A stretch of DNA of 64,000 nt from Diospyros lotus (GCF_014633365.1 NC_068338.1:20470616-20534615); one strand, 5' to 3'; shown: positions 12,077 through 24,120, numbered from the stretch's first letter. The notes: generated by a model from the sequence alone, not told the origin. A program made the numbers and translations.

Positions 12077-13498
12077 AATGCCTGTACAACCCAACCTATA
12101 GAAAACCAAAGCAAACTACTAAGAATGTCAAAATAATTGGTGCCCACAAATAACTGAAATGAACTAAATGGAACTGCTCAAACCATGTCACAATATAAAT
12201 TGTCTGCTTACAATGACTGCCCCCAACTAAACAACTATGCTGAAATACAAATCCAGTATTTCAGATAAGAACTTAAAAAATAAAATAATACAATCAATTA
12301 ATTGAATCAAAATTCCTACAAAAAATTCTAATATCTCAATTCATTATTATTTTACTGATTTCAATAATTTACAAAACGCACTTATATGAATATTTGTTCT
12401 AACCTAAAATGAGTCTAGTTTATAACTAAGGTAGGTCTGGAAATAATTTCTGAGTTGATTTTGACACAAAAATTAAGCATATTACTTCAAAATTGAAGTG
12501 GGTTAAAACTGATTAATTGGTTAGGCTCTTCAATTCTCCTCCCACAACTTCAAGTTTGCATCCTACATCTAATTGGGTTGTCTCATAATTGGGGCTCCAA
12601 GCCCCAGTTGATAAGTAAGACATTTGGGTCATTCATATTTGTGAAAACTGAATGTATTCTTCATTACTTCATACGTACAAAAGTCCTCTTATACGGATGA
12701 GGAATATGCAACATAGGAAGGATAAACAATAGGAAAGATTTAACTATACACAAATAGGAAGTTTCCTAAACACTGATTTAGAAATTTCCAAAGAACTGAA
12801 GATATGATTGGCGTCTAAACTAAGGACAGTTTGACTAACAACTCTCTTTGAGATGCTAGACAAAGCTTCCTTATTTCTTCCTTTGGGAATCAACAATATT
12901 GAACCATTAAATTTCAGTTTCATCCAGTGCAGGTGATTTATGTTGGGGACTTCTACTCGCAGAATTTCACATTTGGTTCAACCGAATGAAAGGAGCAATC
13001 AGGTTCTAAAATGATTTGTGCAATTAGGGAAATCACTCTGAGAATTGGATTTCTCTCAGTGAGGAACAATCATACAAAATCAGAGGGTAGGGTTTTTTTT
13101 TTCATCACACGATTGGGTTTCAATTTTTGCAAATCAGACAGCAATCGGGTTGGCAAGACTCACTGTTTGATACCAATCGGAACTAAAACTTCAATCATCA
13201 CTGAGGTTCAACAGTGAAGATGAACTGAAGAGGGCCTTTAGTTCTTCCTTCATTAGTGACAATGGAAACTGATAGGAAACACTTCTGTTTCTAGGGTTCT
13301 ACAGATCAATGAATGGAATTGTACATCAAAATTGAAGCTAGAGGGAAAAATATGAATCCTCTGTTGGCTTGGAACCTGCTGCAGCTGCACCTCCTCCGGT
13401 TTGTGCACTATCAGTCTATCTTTCTACCTCTTTCTGTTACGATTATCTATTCTCGTTTCTATAAAATTTCTCACCTCAACATGTGTTTAAATACAGGG
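12077..13498. other. Unassigned DNA with a possible LTR-element remnant
   Basis: Mostly AT-rich. On the minus strand, TGGTATCAAACAGTGAG near 13160-13177 resembles a primer-binding site complementary to initiator Met-tRNA, so a decayed LTR element in minus orientation is possible. No LTR pair, domains or target duplication were found. Confidence 0.25.
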
Positions 13499-13507
13499 AA
13501 ATTACTT

Positions 13508-14062
13508 GAATAATGCTATTTGTACAGATAGGGTTTTATAGGTGACTTGAAGGACCATTTTGCCCCTTTCTCTCCTCTCTCAATGACCATTTTGTCCCTT
13601 CCCCCTCCAGCAACCTCTCCTCTCTCTCCCCTTCCTCTCGCCGCTACAACCGACCATCCGCTGCCGACCCTCTCACTGTCTTTCGTCGCCTCAGCCGCCT
13701 CGCCTCCGCTTGCCGCTGCAACCTTGCCTCCTCTCACCGCTGCTGCCTCGCCTCCTCGCCGTTGCATCCTCTGGCAACCGGCTCGCCTCTCGCTGTTGCC
13801 TCGCCACTGCATTGGGGTTCCAATGCAGCGGCCAAAGGTGAGCCAGTTGCTAGAGGATGCAGCGGCAAGGTGGATGAGGTGAAGAACGACAGCGAGAGGG
13901 GCGGCGACGGGTGGTCGGTTGCAACGGTGAGGGAAGGGGAGAGAGAGAGAAGGGGTTGAACAAAAATCGTGATATATCGCAATATTTTGATGTCAAAATA
14001 TTGTGATATATCTCCCCGTACACTCACCTATCAAACTCTCCCCTATACAAATAGCATGACTC
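13508..14062. mobile_element. MULE-type foldback element
   Basis: The 555-bp element is almost entirely two inverted arms meeting at CATTGGGGTTCCAATG near 13811-13826. The ends are GAATAATGCTATTTGT and, inverted, GAGTCATGCTATTTGT. A perfect nine-base duplication AAATTACTT flanks it (13499-13507 and 14063-14071), the length expected of Mutator-like elements. The arms are GC-rich and look like captured coding DNA, giving misleading open frames on both strands. No transposase is present, so it is non-autonomous. Confidence 0.8.
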
Positions 14063-14290
14063 AAATTACTTTGTGCCTCTCGAGTACCATGTCAGCACAA
14101 ATTTTCTGTGCCCAAACCAATCACTAGCTGTCATATGTTAGTGATGAAGGTAAATTTGTAAATACATTCATGCCATTATTTTTCTTGGTAAAAAGGTGTT
14201 TTACATATATGATTATATTGAAAAAATGATTGATTTGGGGCACCAAAAAGATATGCTGACATCATACCTTAGAGGCACAAACTAATTTAT
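14063..14290. mobile_element. MITE disrupted by the foldback element
   Basis: The left end AAATTACTTTGTGCCTCT (with its first bases also at 13499-13507) is mirrored at about 14273-14290 by AGAGGCACAAACTAATTT. Further matches (ATGTCAGCA/TGCTGACAT, TGCCCAAACCAATCA/TGATTTGGGGCA) make it a roughly 230-bp inverted-repeat element. The foldback at 13508 inserted into its left terminal repeat. Its own target duplication was not determined. Confidence 0.55.
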
Positions 14291-15246
14291 CCAATATACA
14301 CAGGTTATCTATAATCCATGTTGGCTAAGTTGTTGTTGAGTCCTTATCCTGATAAGATATTGTTTGTTTAAAATTTTAAACATGCTCACATTTCTATTTG
14401 GTTATCATCTTTTATTTTCTTTTTTATACATATATATAATTACATCTACACAAATATTTTATAAAACATGTTTCAATATCTTTTATAAATTCTGGGTGTT
14501 TATACATATGGACATGAAACTACTACTCTGTCAATTTTAAAAACTTGAAAAATTACATGTTCCAGATGTTGAAAAAGGATGAGAATTTACCCCCAAGAAT
14601 TTATGTCCTAGACTGGAACTTGACCCTAAGAGGATGTAGGAGTGCCTATTGCATAAGGATGATTTATGGGATGCTTGGTAAAATCTGATGCAGTTTTGGG
14701 CTAGTTTCAGGTTTTACCTAATTTTCCTCAAACCTAACCCAATTAAATCTCTGCTTACATAGTTATTTTTGACATTTTAATAGTAAGACCAAAATACCCT
14801 TTCCATATAAAATTAAAATTTATAGTAATCCTAATAGTCCCCCGTTTAGTTTCAGTATCTGGCAGAAACTTATATTACTCAAACCCATCTAACTTAAACA
14901 AAGTAAGCACAAGCTCTAGGAGCTGCAAAATGAACATGTTTAAGGTTTGGGGCTAAACCAATCATGGGAAGGAGGAAGAGAGGAAAAGGGCACCTCAAGC
15001 TCTTCAAATGCTTAACTTTTGTTGATTCTCAAAAACTGTAATTTCGTTTTACATCAGAAAGCCATATTTATTGGTCTGCTAAGACTCCTAAACACCCACC
15101 AGAAAAAATAAACTCCTGAGACACCTAGAACACTTCTGAAACTAATACTACCTGCGATGATAATTTAATACTACTTAAATTCTATCATAAAATTTATTAA
15201 GTCTTAATAAAAGCAAAATACAGCAAGACCAAATCATTCAATGATA
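14291..15246. other. Intergenic or intronic, nothing recognised
   Basis: AT-rich sequence without a supportable gene, RNA or repeat end. Confidence 0.4.
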
Positions 15247-15257
15247 ATCAAATAAAA

Positions 15258-15638
15258 GGTAAACTACACTGCTAGTCCCTGAACTTTACACTCTTAACAA
15301 ATTGGTCATTGTACTTTAATTTTTGTCATCACGGCTACTAAACTTTAATTTTTGTAAAATTCAGTCCCTCTTTTGATTTTTCATCAAATTTTGTTAATGA
15401 AAACTGACGTGATATACATTAATATAACCTCAAAAATTAATTTTAATATTAAATGATTTTAGGATTTATATTAATGGATACCATGCTAGTGTTTGTTAAC
15501 AGAATTTGACAAGAAATCAAAAGAGGGACTAAATTTTAGCAGAAATCAAAGTCCAATACTCGTGGTGACAAAAACTAGAGCACAATGACTAGTTTGTTAC
15601 TAAGTGCAATGGTTACGGACAAACAATGTAATTTACCC
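15258..15638. mobile_element. Foldback MITE, MULE-like
   Basis: A 381-bp element whose halves are inverted copies: GGTAAACTACACTG at the left against GGGTAAATTACATTG inverted from the right, with matching TTGGTCATTGTACTTTAATTTT-like and AGTCCCTCTTTTGATTT tracts. The flanks ATCAAATAAAA (15247-15257) and ATCGTATAAAA (15639-15649) look like a diverged target duplication of about 11 bases. It is non-coding. Confidence 0.65.
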
Positions 15639-15916
15639 ATCGTATAAAACTAGTGACCGAATCATATTGATTTCACTACTACCTGAGTTGAAAAAGCTCA
15701 ACCTCAAGTTTTGGCAATTTTCACCATTGAGAGAATTGCCAGAACAGTGAAAATTTTCACCAGTCCACTTGTTGATTTAATAATCCCCTCAACATCTCTA
15801 ATGTTGAAAGTGTTCCTCCTATTTGCAATCAGTCTCAAGCTCAAATAAAGGAGGAGGGTTGTTAGATAGCCAACAATCAGCATAAACTAGATGGACCAGA
15901 TATCATGAATTCTAGA

Positions 15917-16030
15917 CAAAAGAGGTGTGTGAAGATGAATAGATGCACCTATGAGGCGAGTGGACGAAATGGAGGAAGTTTATAGCAAGAGATGAGATAA
16001 AAAGGGGGAAGGAAAAAGAAGAATGAGGAG
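15917..16030 (+). pseudogene. LINE ORF2 C-terminal remnant (copy 1)
   Basis: Frame 15921-16030 reads IDAPMRRVDEMEEVY after two stops. This corresponds to the 'RPxDAPVRRxDxME' tail found near the end of plant LINE reverse transcriptases. Stops and lack of flanking domains show it is dead. A second copy of the same region lies 0.9 kb downstream. Confidence 0.45.
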
Positions 16031-16543
16031 GGGAGAAGAGATAAAAACTCAAGCTCTTCCAAATTTTTAACTTTTATTCATTCTTAAAAATCATAATTTC
16101 CTTTTTACGCAATAAACCATATTTAGAGGCTTGCAAAGACCCCTAAGATACCTAGAACTCTTCTAAAACTAATCTTACATGCAATAGCAATCTAATTCCA
16201 CTCAAGTTTGATTGAAATTTCTGTAACGAAATAAACAATAGAATCCTAATCATATAAAAATTGTTCATTTCTTATCTTGTGGGTCCCAATCACCTTGACT
16301 GGATCACTTGGCATGCGTATGGCTTAGGTGTAAGAGAGGACTTTTCAAATTCAAGTTAGGATTAGGTTGACGCACACCCAACCATATCCAACTTATTGGC
16401 ATTCCTACTGTTCTAGATGTTTATTGACCACATCTAGCCCATTACATTCTTCTACTTTAGGTTGCATGCATGAGTACGAAGTATTAGCATGTTTATGAAG
16501 GCACAGGGTAACAAAGATTAATTACCTAGCAACAAAGAAAAGG

Positions 16544-16790
16544 ACCACAATTTAGAGGACAACTGATGAAAAATAAACTGCAAGTCTTACATAGCCAAAG
16601 CATACTCATACTTAAATTATTCATAATAAGGTTGAAGCAGCTCCTTGAAGATAAGATGTAAAAAAATGCAATTAAAATGCTTTAAACATGCAAAAATAAC
16701 CACAATTTAAATAACACCTGATGAAAAACAAACTGCAAATTTGACATAGCCAAAGCATACTCATACCAAATTATCCATAATACAGTTAGA
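16544..16790. repeat. Imperfect direct repeat, period about 155 bp
   Basis: ACCACAATTTA...CTGATGAAAAA(T/C)AAACTGCAA...CATAGCCAAAGCATACTC occurs at about 16544 and 16699. It lies between the two LINE tail remnants and may be a duplicated part of the same insertion. Confidence 0.45.
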
Positions 16791-16844
16791 GTGGAACCTA
16801 TTGGAATAAGATGTGCAAGGCACAATTAAAATAGTTCGAACATG

Positions 16845-17095
16845 TGAGCATAAGACTAAAAGACACACTTGTGAAGCAAGTGGATGGAATGAAAGAAGTT
16901 TATAAGTTTATAACAAAAGAAATAAAGAAAGACTAAAGAAAACTTGGTGGAATGCATTAGACATGACACAATACATAATGAACTTACAGAAAATATGGCC
17001 ATGAATAGAGATAATTGGAAAGCTACAATTCAAATAGTCAATCCCACCTAATGAGATTAAGGCTTGTCATGTTGCTGCTGATGTTGCTATGAAAT
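16845..17095 (+). pseudogene. LINE ORF2 C-terminal remnant (copy 2)
   Basis: A plus-strand frame reads DTLVKQVDGMKEVY and, further on, NMAMNRDNWKATIQIVNPT followed by TAA. This is the end of a plant LINE ORF2, whose usual tail is 'W+..IHVADPT*'. Stops occur between the blocks. The 3' sequence after the stop (ATGAGATTAAGGCTTGTC) resembles the tail fragment near 6.55 kb. Confidence 0.55.
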
Positions 17096-18374
17096 CTTAT
17101 TTCCATATTAAAAAACTAAGGAAAACCTCTTAGCAACATTTCAAAAAGTTGGAAGACAACAATGAAAGAGAACATATAAAAATTATTCCAATCGTAAATG
17201 CTCATTGGCGGAAGATTTGAAAAGCAGAACATAGCCCACATTAATGATTAAACAAAAACAGCAACATCAGGTGGTGCTTTGCACAACACAATTCAATAAA
17301 ATACACTAAGCAGCATCAAAAAGCAAAACATAGAATGACATATATTAACTCAACATTATCAATATTATTTTGAGAGCATATTGTCACCAACAGGGGTTAA
17401 ATAGAACAAAATTTACTCCAAGAAAATGAGACAAGAGCCAAGGAGATTTAGTGGACCGGCTCAGATATGGCAGAGTAATGTTCTCATTAACTATATACAC
17501 TGGAAAAATTTAACATCCACAGGGAAAAATATAAACTTAGAATTTATTCTAAAACCACAGTTAACTGGTAGTAACACAAATTGACAGAATCAAAATTCTA
17601 GAATTCACAGTTCTACTAAAGCAACAGCAGCAAAAAAAAAGAGATCAAGATTGAAAAGTAATGAAATGACACAAATGATAACAAATACTGAACCCAAAGT
17701 CCTGAAATCACTTAAAAATTTGACAACAAAAACAATAATAAGGGGGGGGGGGGGGTTTCCTGGATGACCAATGTGTGTGCCATAACAGAGAGAAAGGTAG
17801 AGAGACCAAGTAAGGAAGAAAGAATGGAGTCTATTAGATATGTTTTGACGATGCTGAAATGAATAACGAGTTAAAAGATTGAAGAATGCCCTTGTCCAGG
17901 ATACGCAGTTATCATAAACATAATGTATATCTATACTTGTAAATTGTTTAATCTGTCCTTTTAAATAACAGAAGATAGAGAATATGTATGTTGCACATTA
18001 ATCAATTGTTTAAGGAAATGATGGCATAACAAATTGTGACAGAACTTCACTAAAAGGAGACCCCAAAGCAATTCATCTTCTCTCTTTACAGAATAGATTC
18101 GATAGATGTGAATCATGTGATTAAGTGTACTCGTTCGCATTGATTGTCATCCTAGCACTCTCAGCTTTGTGTCTGACAGGATAAACTACAGCTGCCTGCA
18201 CGTCTCCAATTAGCCTCAGTTATAAAACAGATAATGCGAATGCTCTCCCCAAAATCTCCAGCGCTTAATGTCTATCAACCAAAGTATAGAAGAAAAACCA
18301 TTTTCCCAGAAAATTCTCTAATCATTAACCATCAAACGCTAGTCCAAATTAATACACGGTGCACAGAAGCATAC
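17096..18374. other. Intronic or intergenic, nothing recognised
   Basis: AT-rich sequence with a G homopolymer near 17743-17754. No coding, RNA or element signature could be supported. Confidence 0.4.
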
Positions 18375-18520
18375 CAAGATGTATCGAACCTGGAGTACCT
18401 ATACGAATAGAAGTCGGAGGTGCTGCAGACGTTGTTGCGGCGGGTAAACAAAAACGCCCTTCTTCCTCTCCGTATGGAATCACTGTTAAACCCTAATCAA
18501 TCTCTCAGCAACAGCAACAG
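18375..18520 (-). other. Candidate first (5'-UTR) exon of THO7
   Basis: On the minus strand this stretch has a leader-like character: TGATTAGGGTTTAACAGTG, then GAGAGGAAGAAGGG, ending CATCTTG before a GTATGC donor at 18374. A short upstream frame starting ATGCTGCTGCTG (from the CAG/CTG run near 18515-18540) ends quickly. The extent and the assignment to THO7 are inference. Confidence 0.3.
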
Positions 18521-19753
18521 CAGCAGCAGCAGCAGCATCAACAACTACAAAAAACCTAGAGGCCCTTCGCTAATTACAGATTATACAATACATATCGTAC
18601 AAATGTGAAGAGAGTCGCAGGCGAGAGAGATGTGGAGATCGTACCCGGTGAAAGCAGGGAAGCAATCCACGAACACAGCAACTTGGACCCCCTGAGCGCG
18701 GTCAAGCAGAGAAGTAATTTTAGGGGCAAATTTCACGCAGAATCGTATGGCTCGGACCACTTGTACGGACACTATCGCGATTTAATACTGAGATTCTTTT
18801 TATCACAAATAATGTTAATTTAAAGTTAATTAAAAAGAAATTAATCAATAACAAAATTAGAAAATAAAAAATGGCAAAGGGTCGAGGCATTATCGTCGCC
18901 GACCAAGGCAAATCGACAACAAATGAATTCTAAAAAAAAATGATGAATTCCTTCGTCAACCTTATTTTTCTTTTTTGTATTATTTTTATTACATATTCTT
19001 TCCCTATCTCTCTTTTTCTTCTTCTCGGTATACACACTTATTAATCGATTTTAGAGATTCCAAAATTGATTGATGTTCTAGATTTCTAGAGTTGCAAAAA
19101 TTCTAAGAATTTAGAATTGTGATTTCAAAATTCCATCGTCTTGGAATCACGATGAGAGATAGAGATATAAAAAATAAAATGGAGCAACAAAAGGAAAAAA
19201 GAAGAATAAGAAGCATCATTTGGAACCATCCTTGATTACAATACTTATTTTTAGGGTAAATTGTATTAAAATATATCGGGATTTAAAAATGACTCTAAAG
19301 ATGCTTGTGACTTAAATTTTCTGCGTAAACATATTTTTCACCACAAACAAGGCCACTTAGACATTAATTAAGTTAAGATTAAACTAATTACATAGAAATT
19401 AAGTTAAATTTAATTAAAATAAAATTAGAAAACAAAAATGAATGCCCACCAACAAAGTTTTGGTTGGCGATGCAACATGCTTTAAATCTAATAATATGAT
19501 GACAAGGTTGAAGATAATTGTTGTCCAACAATGGGTTTCTCTTATATGTCAATGACTTTTTCTCTCTATGTCGTTTTCTCTTTGTATGGGGAACCCATCA
19601 ACCATCTCCAATGGGTTTCAAGAACCAAAAGGAACCCACTAGCTAATAGGTTCCTTTAGCAACATTTTTTAAAAATTTTAATTTTATTATTATTGGTTAA
19701 TTTCAATTCAATTAGCTTAATTTAACTTAACTTATGTTTAAATAGTTTAATTT
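18521..19753. other. Possible THO7 promoter side, then AT-rich intergenic DNA
   Basis: 18521-18800 has more balanced composition than its surroundings and would be the promoter if the 18.4-kb exon is real. No clear TATA box was found. 18801-19753 is AT-rich with no supportable feature. Confidence 0.3.
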
Positions 19754-19761
19754 AACTTAGT

Positions 19762-22145
19762 TAAGAGTAAACGAGTCGAGTTTAGCCTTGTTCGAGCTCG
19801 ACTAGTTTTCTTATGAAAGTATTCAAGCTCGACTCATTTTATGAGTTGAGATATATAAAAAATATTTTAACTCTGATTGTATCATATTCGAGTTTAGTTT
19901 AAAGGAGCTGAGTCTAAACAAAACACCTTATAATAATGAAATATTTGGCATACAATAACGAAGACACCTTATAATAAACATTCACACAAGAAGACAATAC
20001 AACATAAAGCACTAACTAATACAACCAAATCAATCCCACACCTATACAACCCTAATTTTTTTTTTTAGCAAAAATTACTCCCATAATTAGTTCCTTTGAC
20101 CAAATGGAGCTTTTTAGATTTTATAAATTTTACAAGCAGTTAACTTTTATGCATTTTTTTATCCATTTCATAGCTGAGCTTTACTAATATTATATCAAAC
20201 ATTAGTATAGAGAAGGCTACAATAATAAGCACGCATTCTTGATTGAAGAGAAGTTGAATGTGAGAAAAGAGAGCTAGTGTTTCCAATGTGAGGAAAAGAA
20301 AAGGTTGAATATGAAGAAAAGAAGAGAAGTTGCTGAGGGCATGGGCTACAAAGTTGGAAAAAAATAATTGTTAAGGAGCACTTATTGGATAGTAAAAAAT
20401 ATGTGTAAGAACTTAAAAAGGGGATTATCTAAATCTTAAGTAGTCATTATTGTCGCTGCCACCATCGCTATTATCTGTCGTTGCCAATCACCTTTATCAT
20501 CTTCATCACAATTGTTGTTAGGTGACGTTTTAGATTCAATAATGATAGATTGTGATTTTAAGTTGTGAAAAAGGAGGAATTTGCCCCAAGAGAAAGAAAA
20601 AGAAAAAAGAAAGGAAAACATAAGAACACAAAACAATAATCCACAAGGAGAAAATTACAAGAGATAAAAACAAACATGCCACAAGGAGAAATACAAGGAA
20701 ACAAATGAGTAACAATATCAATTACTTATTGGTCAATCGAGGCCAAAAGGCTATAGTCACCGATTGCAAGTAGGTTCAAGAATGGTGGTGGACTAGAGAG
20801 TGAAAAGGGATAGAGATTTGAGGCGAGCAAAACCCTAAGAGTTTGTTCTCTTTGTCGTTTTCGAGCCGTTTTTTGTTTTCAATTTTTCAAAACACTCAAA
20901 ACGTGTTCTCTTTGTTATTTTCAAAAACGCATTTTCAAAAATAATGAAAAAATTTGTAAAGTAAACCCAAAACAACAAAATATTGTTTTTGATGTTTTCA
21001 GTGAAAACACACCCAAAAATAAAAAACGTGGAAAACGCTAGCGAGACCCCCCCACCCCCCTGCAATCTCACATTTGCTCTCTCTCTCTCTCTCTCTCTCT
21101 CGCCTCGACCAACACATAGCCATCACCGCCACACCACAACCTAGATCCACCATCGCAATCGCCCAGCAACGCCTACCACCGCCATTATCTCTTCCATTGC
21201 CTATCATTGCCGTACCACCTCCTAGATCCTCCATCGCCACCACCTAGATCTGCCATCGCAACCGCCCAATAGCGCCTACCACCACCATTATCTCTTCCAC
21301 CGCCTATCACCTTTGCGTCACCACCTAGATCTGTCGTCACCACCTAGATCCGTCATCACCACCATCGCCACCGCCTATATCCGCCATCGCAACCGCTCAG
21401 AGTCACCATCATCGCCTAGATCCGCCATGCTCAGATCCGCATCACCGCCATTGTTTCTTCCTCCTGCCTTCTGCCATTTCCTGCCTTTGCCATTTTTTTT
21501 CAATTATATTTTTATAATTTTGGATAAATTAATATTTATTATTTTATGATTTATAATTTTTTTAATATTTATGTTATGGGTAATTTAAATCTCAAAATTA
21601 ATGTGAGATTTTAATTTGTAGGTAAAAATAAATTTATCATGAATTAAAATATTATTAAATAAATGTTTATAATTTTAAATTAAATTTATTAACTAAAATA
21701 TTGTAAAATATTTTTTTTTCAAAATTTCAAAATAAACGTATTTTCTAATTTTCTGTTTTAAGAAACAGTTTTTCAAAATGACAAAAAGAACGAGTTTTTA
21801 AAAATTTTAAAACACAAACTCAAAACACAAAATTCAAAATGAATTCAAAACTCAAAATACAAAATTGAAACACAAAGAGAACACCACCTAAATCATCTTA
21901 GAATATGCTTTTCTTAAATAAAAAAACAAACAAATTTTTAATGAACTTGAAACAAATTATGAATGCGTTTATTCATAGACATAAATGAGTTGGATAGGCT
22001 TATATTCAAACTCAACTTTTTTATTAAACGTACTTTAAATTTTTGTTCTAACTTGTTTATTTATTTAATAAAGAAATATAAACAAGCTCAAACCAAGCTC
22101 GTTCATGAGTTATTTTCTGAATACATTAGTTCATTTACACTCCTA
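19762..22145. mobile_element. hAT-type non-autonomous element
   Basis: The left end is TAAGAGTAAACGAGTCGAG. The right end is GTTCATTTACACTCCTA, i.e. TAGGAGTGTAAATGAAC inverted. A perfect eight-base duplication AACTTAGT flanks it at 19754-19761 and 22146-22153, as for hAT transposons. Subterminal CGAGCTCGA and AGCTCG(T) words are typical of this repeat family. No transposase frame was seen. A MULE-like inverted-repeat element sits inside. Confidence 0.65.
20838..21895. mobile_element. MULE-like element nested in the hAT
   Basis: The ends are inverted: TTTGTTCTCTTTGT near 20840 (repeated near 20900 as CGTGTTCTCTTTGTTATTTT) against ACAAAGAGAACACC near 21876-21890, with AT-rich arms of TTTTCAAAA words. 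The centre (21040-21480) is GC-rich, with a (CT)n run near 21079-21100 and repeated ACCTAGATC(C/T) phrases that look like captured DNA. A clean nine-base duplication was not found. Confidence 0.5.
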
Positions 22146-22153
22146 AACTTAGT

Positions 22154-22619
22154 TAAAGTCCTACTATCGTGTTTGTAATAGAATAGGTGTTTACGTAAAA
22201 AATAAAAAAAATTAAACCATAAAGACATTCAAAGCAATTTCTAAAGCACGTGGGTCTCCACGTGGATAACCCAAACTATAAGGGGTCTGAGTGAAATTTA
22301 TCTTATTTTATTTTTCCTAATTTTTATTTTTGATTTGATTAAATTTAATTGTAATAAATTAATAAATTTTTAAATAATATAATTTAACTTAATTATGGCT
22401 TATATAACAAATTTTATAACAAAAGAGGTATTTGTGCAAAAAATTAAATCACAAGAACCTCTAGAAACATTTTTTAACACAAGGAGATTTTGTGAAAACA
22501 ACCTAAACTATAGGGTTTTAGGTGCAATTTACCATAATTTTAAATAGTTTTACTTTTTAATGAACAAAAATAAATGAAAGAAGTAAATTATCGAAAATAA
22601 ATGAAAAAATAAAAAAAAT
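22154..22619. other. AT-rich stretch, possible MITE ends
   Basis: Contains phrases such as AACCCAAACTATAAGGGGT near 22270 and AACCTAAACTATAGGGTTTT near 22500 that resemble ends of short plant MITEs. No matching pair with a target duplication was found. Confidence 0.3.
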
Positions 22620-24120
22620 GAGACAACGCCCCATGGCCAAGCGAAAGCCCCCATGTGCATGGCCACAACCTGCCACGTAGTCGCTACAGTACCCGCGTGT
22701 GCACCCATGCAACTCAGTACGTGTGCAAGCCCATGCAGCCACGCAACCCAGTGTGAGAGCGCGTGTCCACACCCCCATGTAGGGGTGTGCAATCAGTTAT
22801 AATTGTACTAAACCGATCGATTAATCCTAACAAACCGAATTAACCGACACCTAAATCGTGATAAACGAACCGAAAATCGAACTAGAATACAAAATAATCA
22901 AGAGACCGAACATTAGTTCAGCCTTGTTGTCACTGGTCGACTTTCCGATCATCAGATTCCCCCAACCACGGTGACTCACATATCCAAAAATCAAAAGCAT
23001 CTAATGGTTAGATTTTAGTAAATTTAAATTTCAATATACAATAAAAGTAGCCAGAAAACTTACCAAATGGGCCATCGGCGTCATCTTCGTCTCTGCCATG
23101 GCTTTTTAGTTATAGAACTCGTTCCTAACTCTATTCTCTAGCCTTTATCTTTATCTTCGTCTTCGCTATTTTTAGTTATAGAACTCATTCTCACTTAGTC
23201 ATATTTTAAGTACTAACTCTATTCTCTTCTCGACTTTTTTATCGTTCACGATAAACAATGTATTCCTTATATATATATATATATGATATGAAGCTTTCAG
23301 TCATATATATGTATATGTATATAATGAAAAAGATGGCATTAATGCTTTCATGGGCGATGTGCCACGTCCCAGTCTCCCAGACGACATCTATGACTAGTAC
23401 TAGTGCAAAATCAACAGCTTTTTACAGTTGGTCTATGTGGCTTACTCGGGTGTCAAGTGGGGTGCCGCGCCCGCTGAAGGGAAAGGGGGTTCGGTTGGGG
23501 GTTATTACTACAAATTTGGTTCGGTTCAATTTTTTAATTATTTATAACAAAATAACCAAATCGAACCGAATAACTGATTTTTAAGAAAATAGATAACCGA
23601 ACCGAACTGTTTCCTTTAAAAAATCGAACTGAACCGATCGAACTTATTAGTTCGATTCGGTTAGTTCGGTTTACCCGAACTTTTGCTCACCCCTACCCCC
23701 GGGTGACCCTCATTTGGGGGTGCCCCTGCTGCCCTACATGGCCCCCCGTGAGCTTCTATGCCCATGCACACATCCTTGGGTGACCCTTACCTAGGGGTCT
23801 CCTATGCCTGCACCCCCAAGTGACCTCACCCGAGGGTGCCATAGGCACGTCTTCGTGCCCACACTTGCTATCGTGGTGCTATCATCCCCACGAGACTTGG
23901 TCAAAACTACATTTGATTTATTTGTCGAGAAAATCGGGTCACTTGACACTCGATAGCCTTTTCCATTGGTATAAATAGAGCGGTCTTCCCCCTTATTCAG
24001 TATGGAATCTCTCACACTCATATCTTCTTCTTACATTCGACTATTCTACACTTTCAAGAGGCTAACATAGACATCAGAGGGTCTACACAGGGATCCTCAC
24101 CCGCGCCCCTAACCAATTTT
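22620..24120 (+). mobile_element. Ty3/gypsy (Tat-like) LTR remnant split by a hAT
   Basis: Two GC-rich blocks (22620-22779 and 23696-24120) flank the hAT at 22780. The right block has a TATAAATA box at 23970-23977 and, downstream, GGGTCTACACAGGGATCC then CGCGCCCCT, the arrangement I associate with Tat/Ogre LTRs. Many GGGTG and CACCC phrases repeat. LTR ends were not found. The lineage call is inference. Confidence 0.4.
22780..23695. mobile_element. hAT-type non-autonomous element
   Basis: A 916-bp element with ends TAGGGGTGTGCAATC and, inverted, TAGGGGTGAGCAAA. The flanking octamers are CCCCCATG (22772-22779) and CCCCCGGG (23696-23703), six of eight matching, read as a decayed duplication. 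Subterminal CGGTTCGGTT-like repeats match the related element at 36714. No transposase is present. Confidence 0.65.

Larger units (their letters stand above)
10026..18374 (-). other. Candidate long 5'-UTR intron of THO7
   Basis: A good acceptor (GCCTCCGTTGCAG, minus strand) lies 25 bases before the THO7 start codon. The next convincing exon-like minus-strand sequence ends at 18375 with the donor context CTTG/GTATGC. If both are used, the 8.3-kb intron contains the tandem triplication, the MULE/MITE nest, the foldback MITE and the LINE remnants, and no other gene in between. Only transcript data could confirm it. Confidence 0.3.

Noticed and set aside
13547..13959. Proline/alanine/serine-rich open frames on both strands
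   Set aside because: They are a by-product of the GC-rich inverted arms of the MULE foldback.
18420..18608. 62-codon plus-strand frame with a serine run
   Set aside because: The serine run comes from a CAG repeat; the minus strand here looks like a leader exon instead.
20838..21895. A nine-base target duplication for the MULE-like element
   Set aside because: Candidate flanks (around ACCCTAAGA and ACCTAAATC) match too poorly to claim.
22550..22792. Cysteine/histidine-rich minus-strand frames of 73-80 codons
   Set aside because: They arise from GCATGG/CCATGC-type repeats of an LTR remnant and cross the left end of a hAT element.
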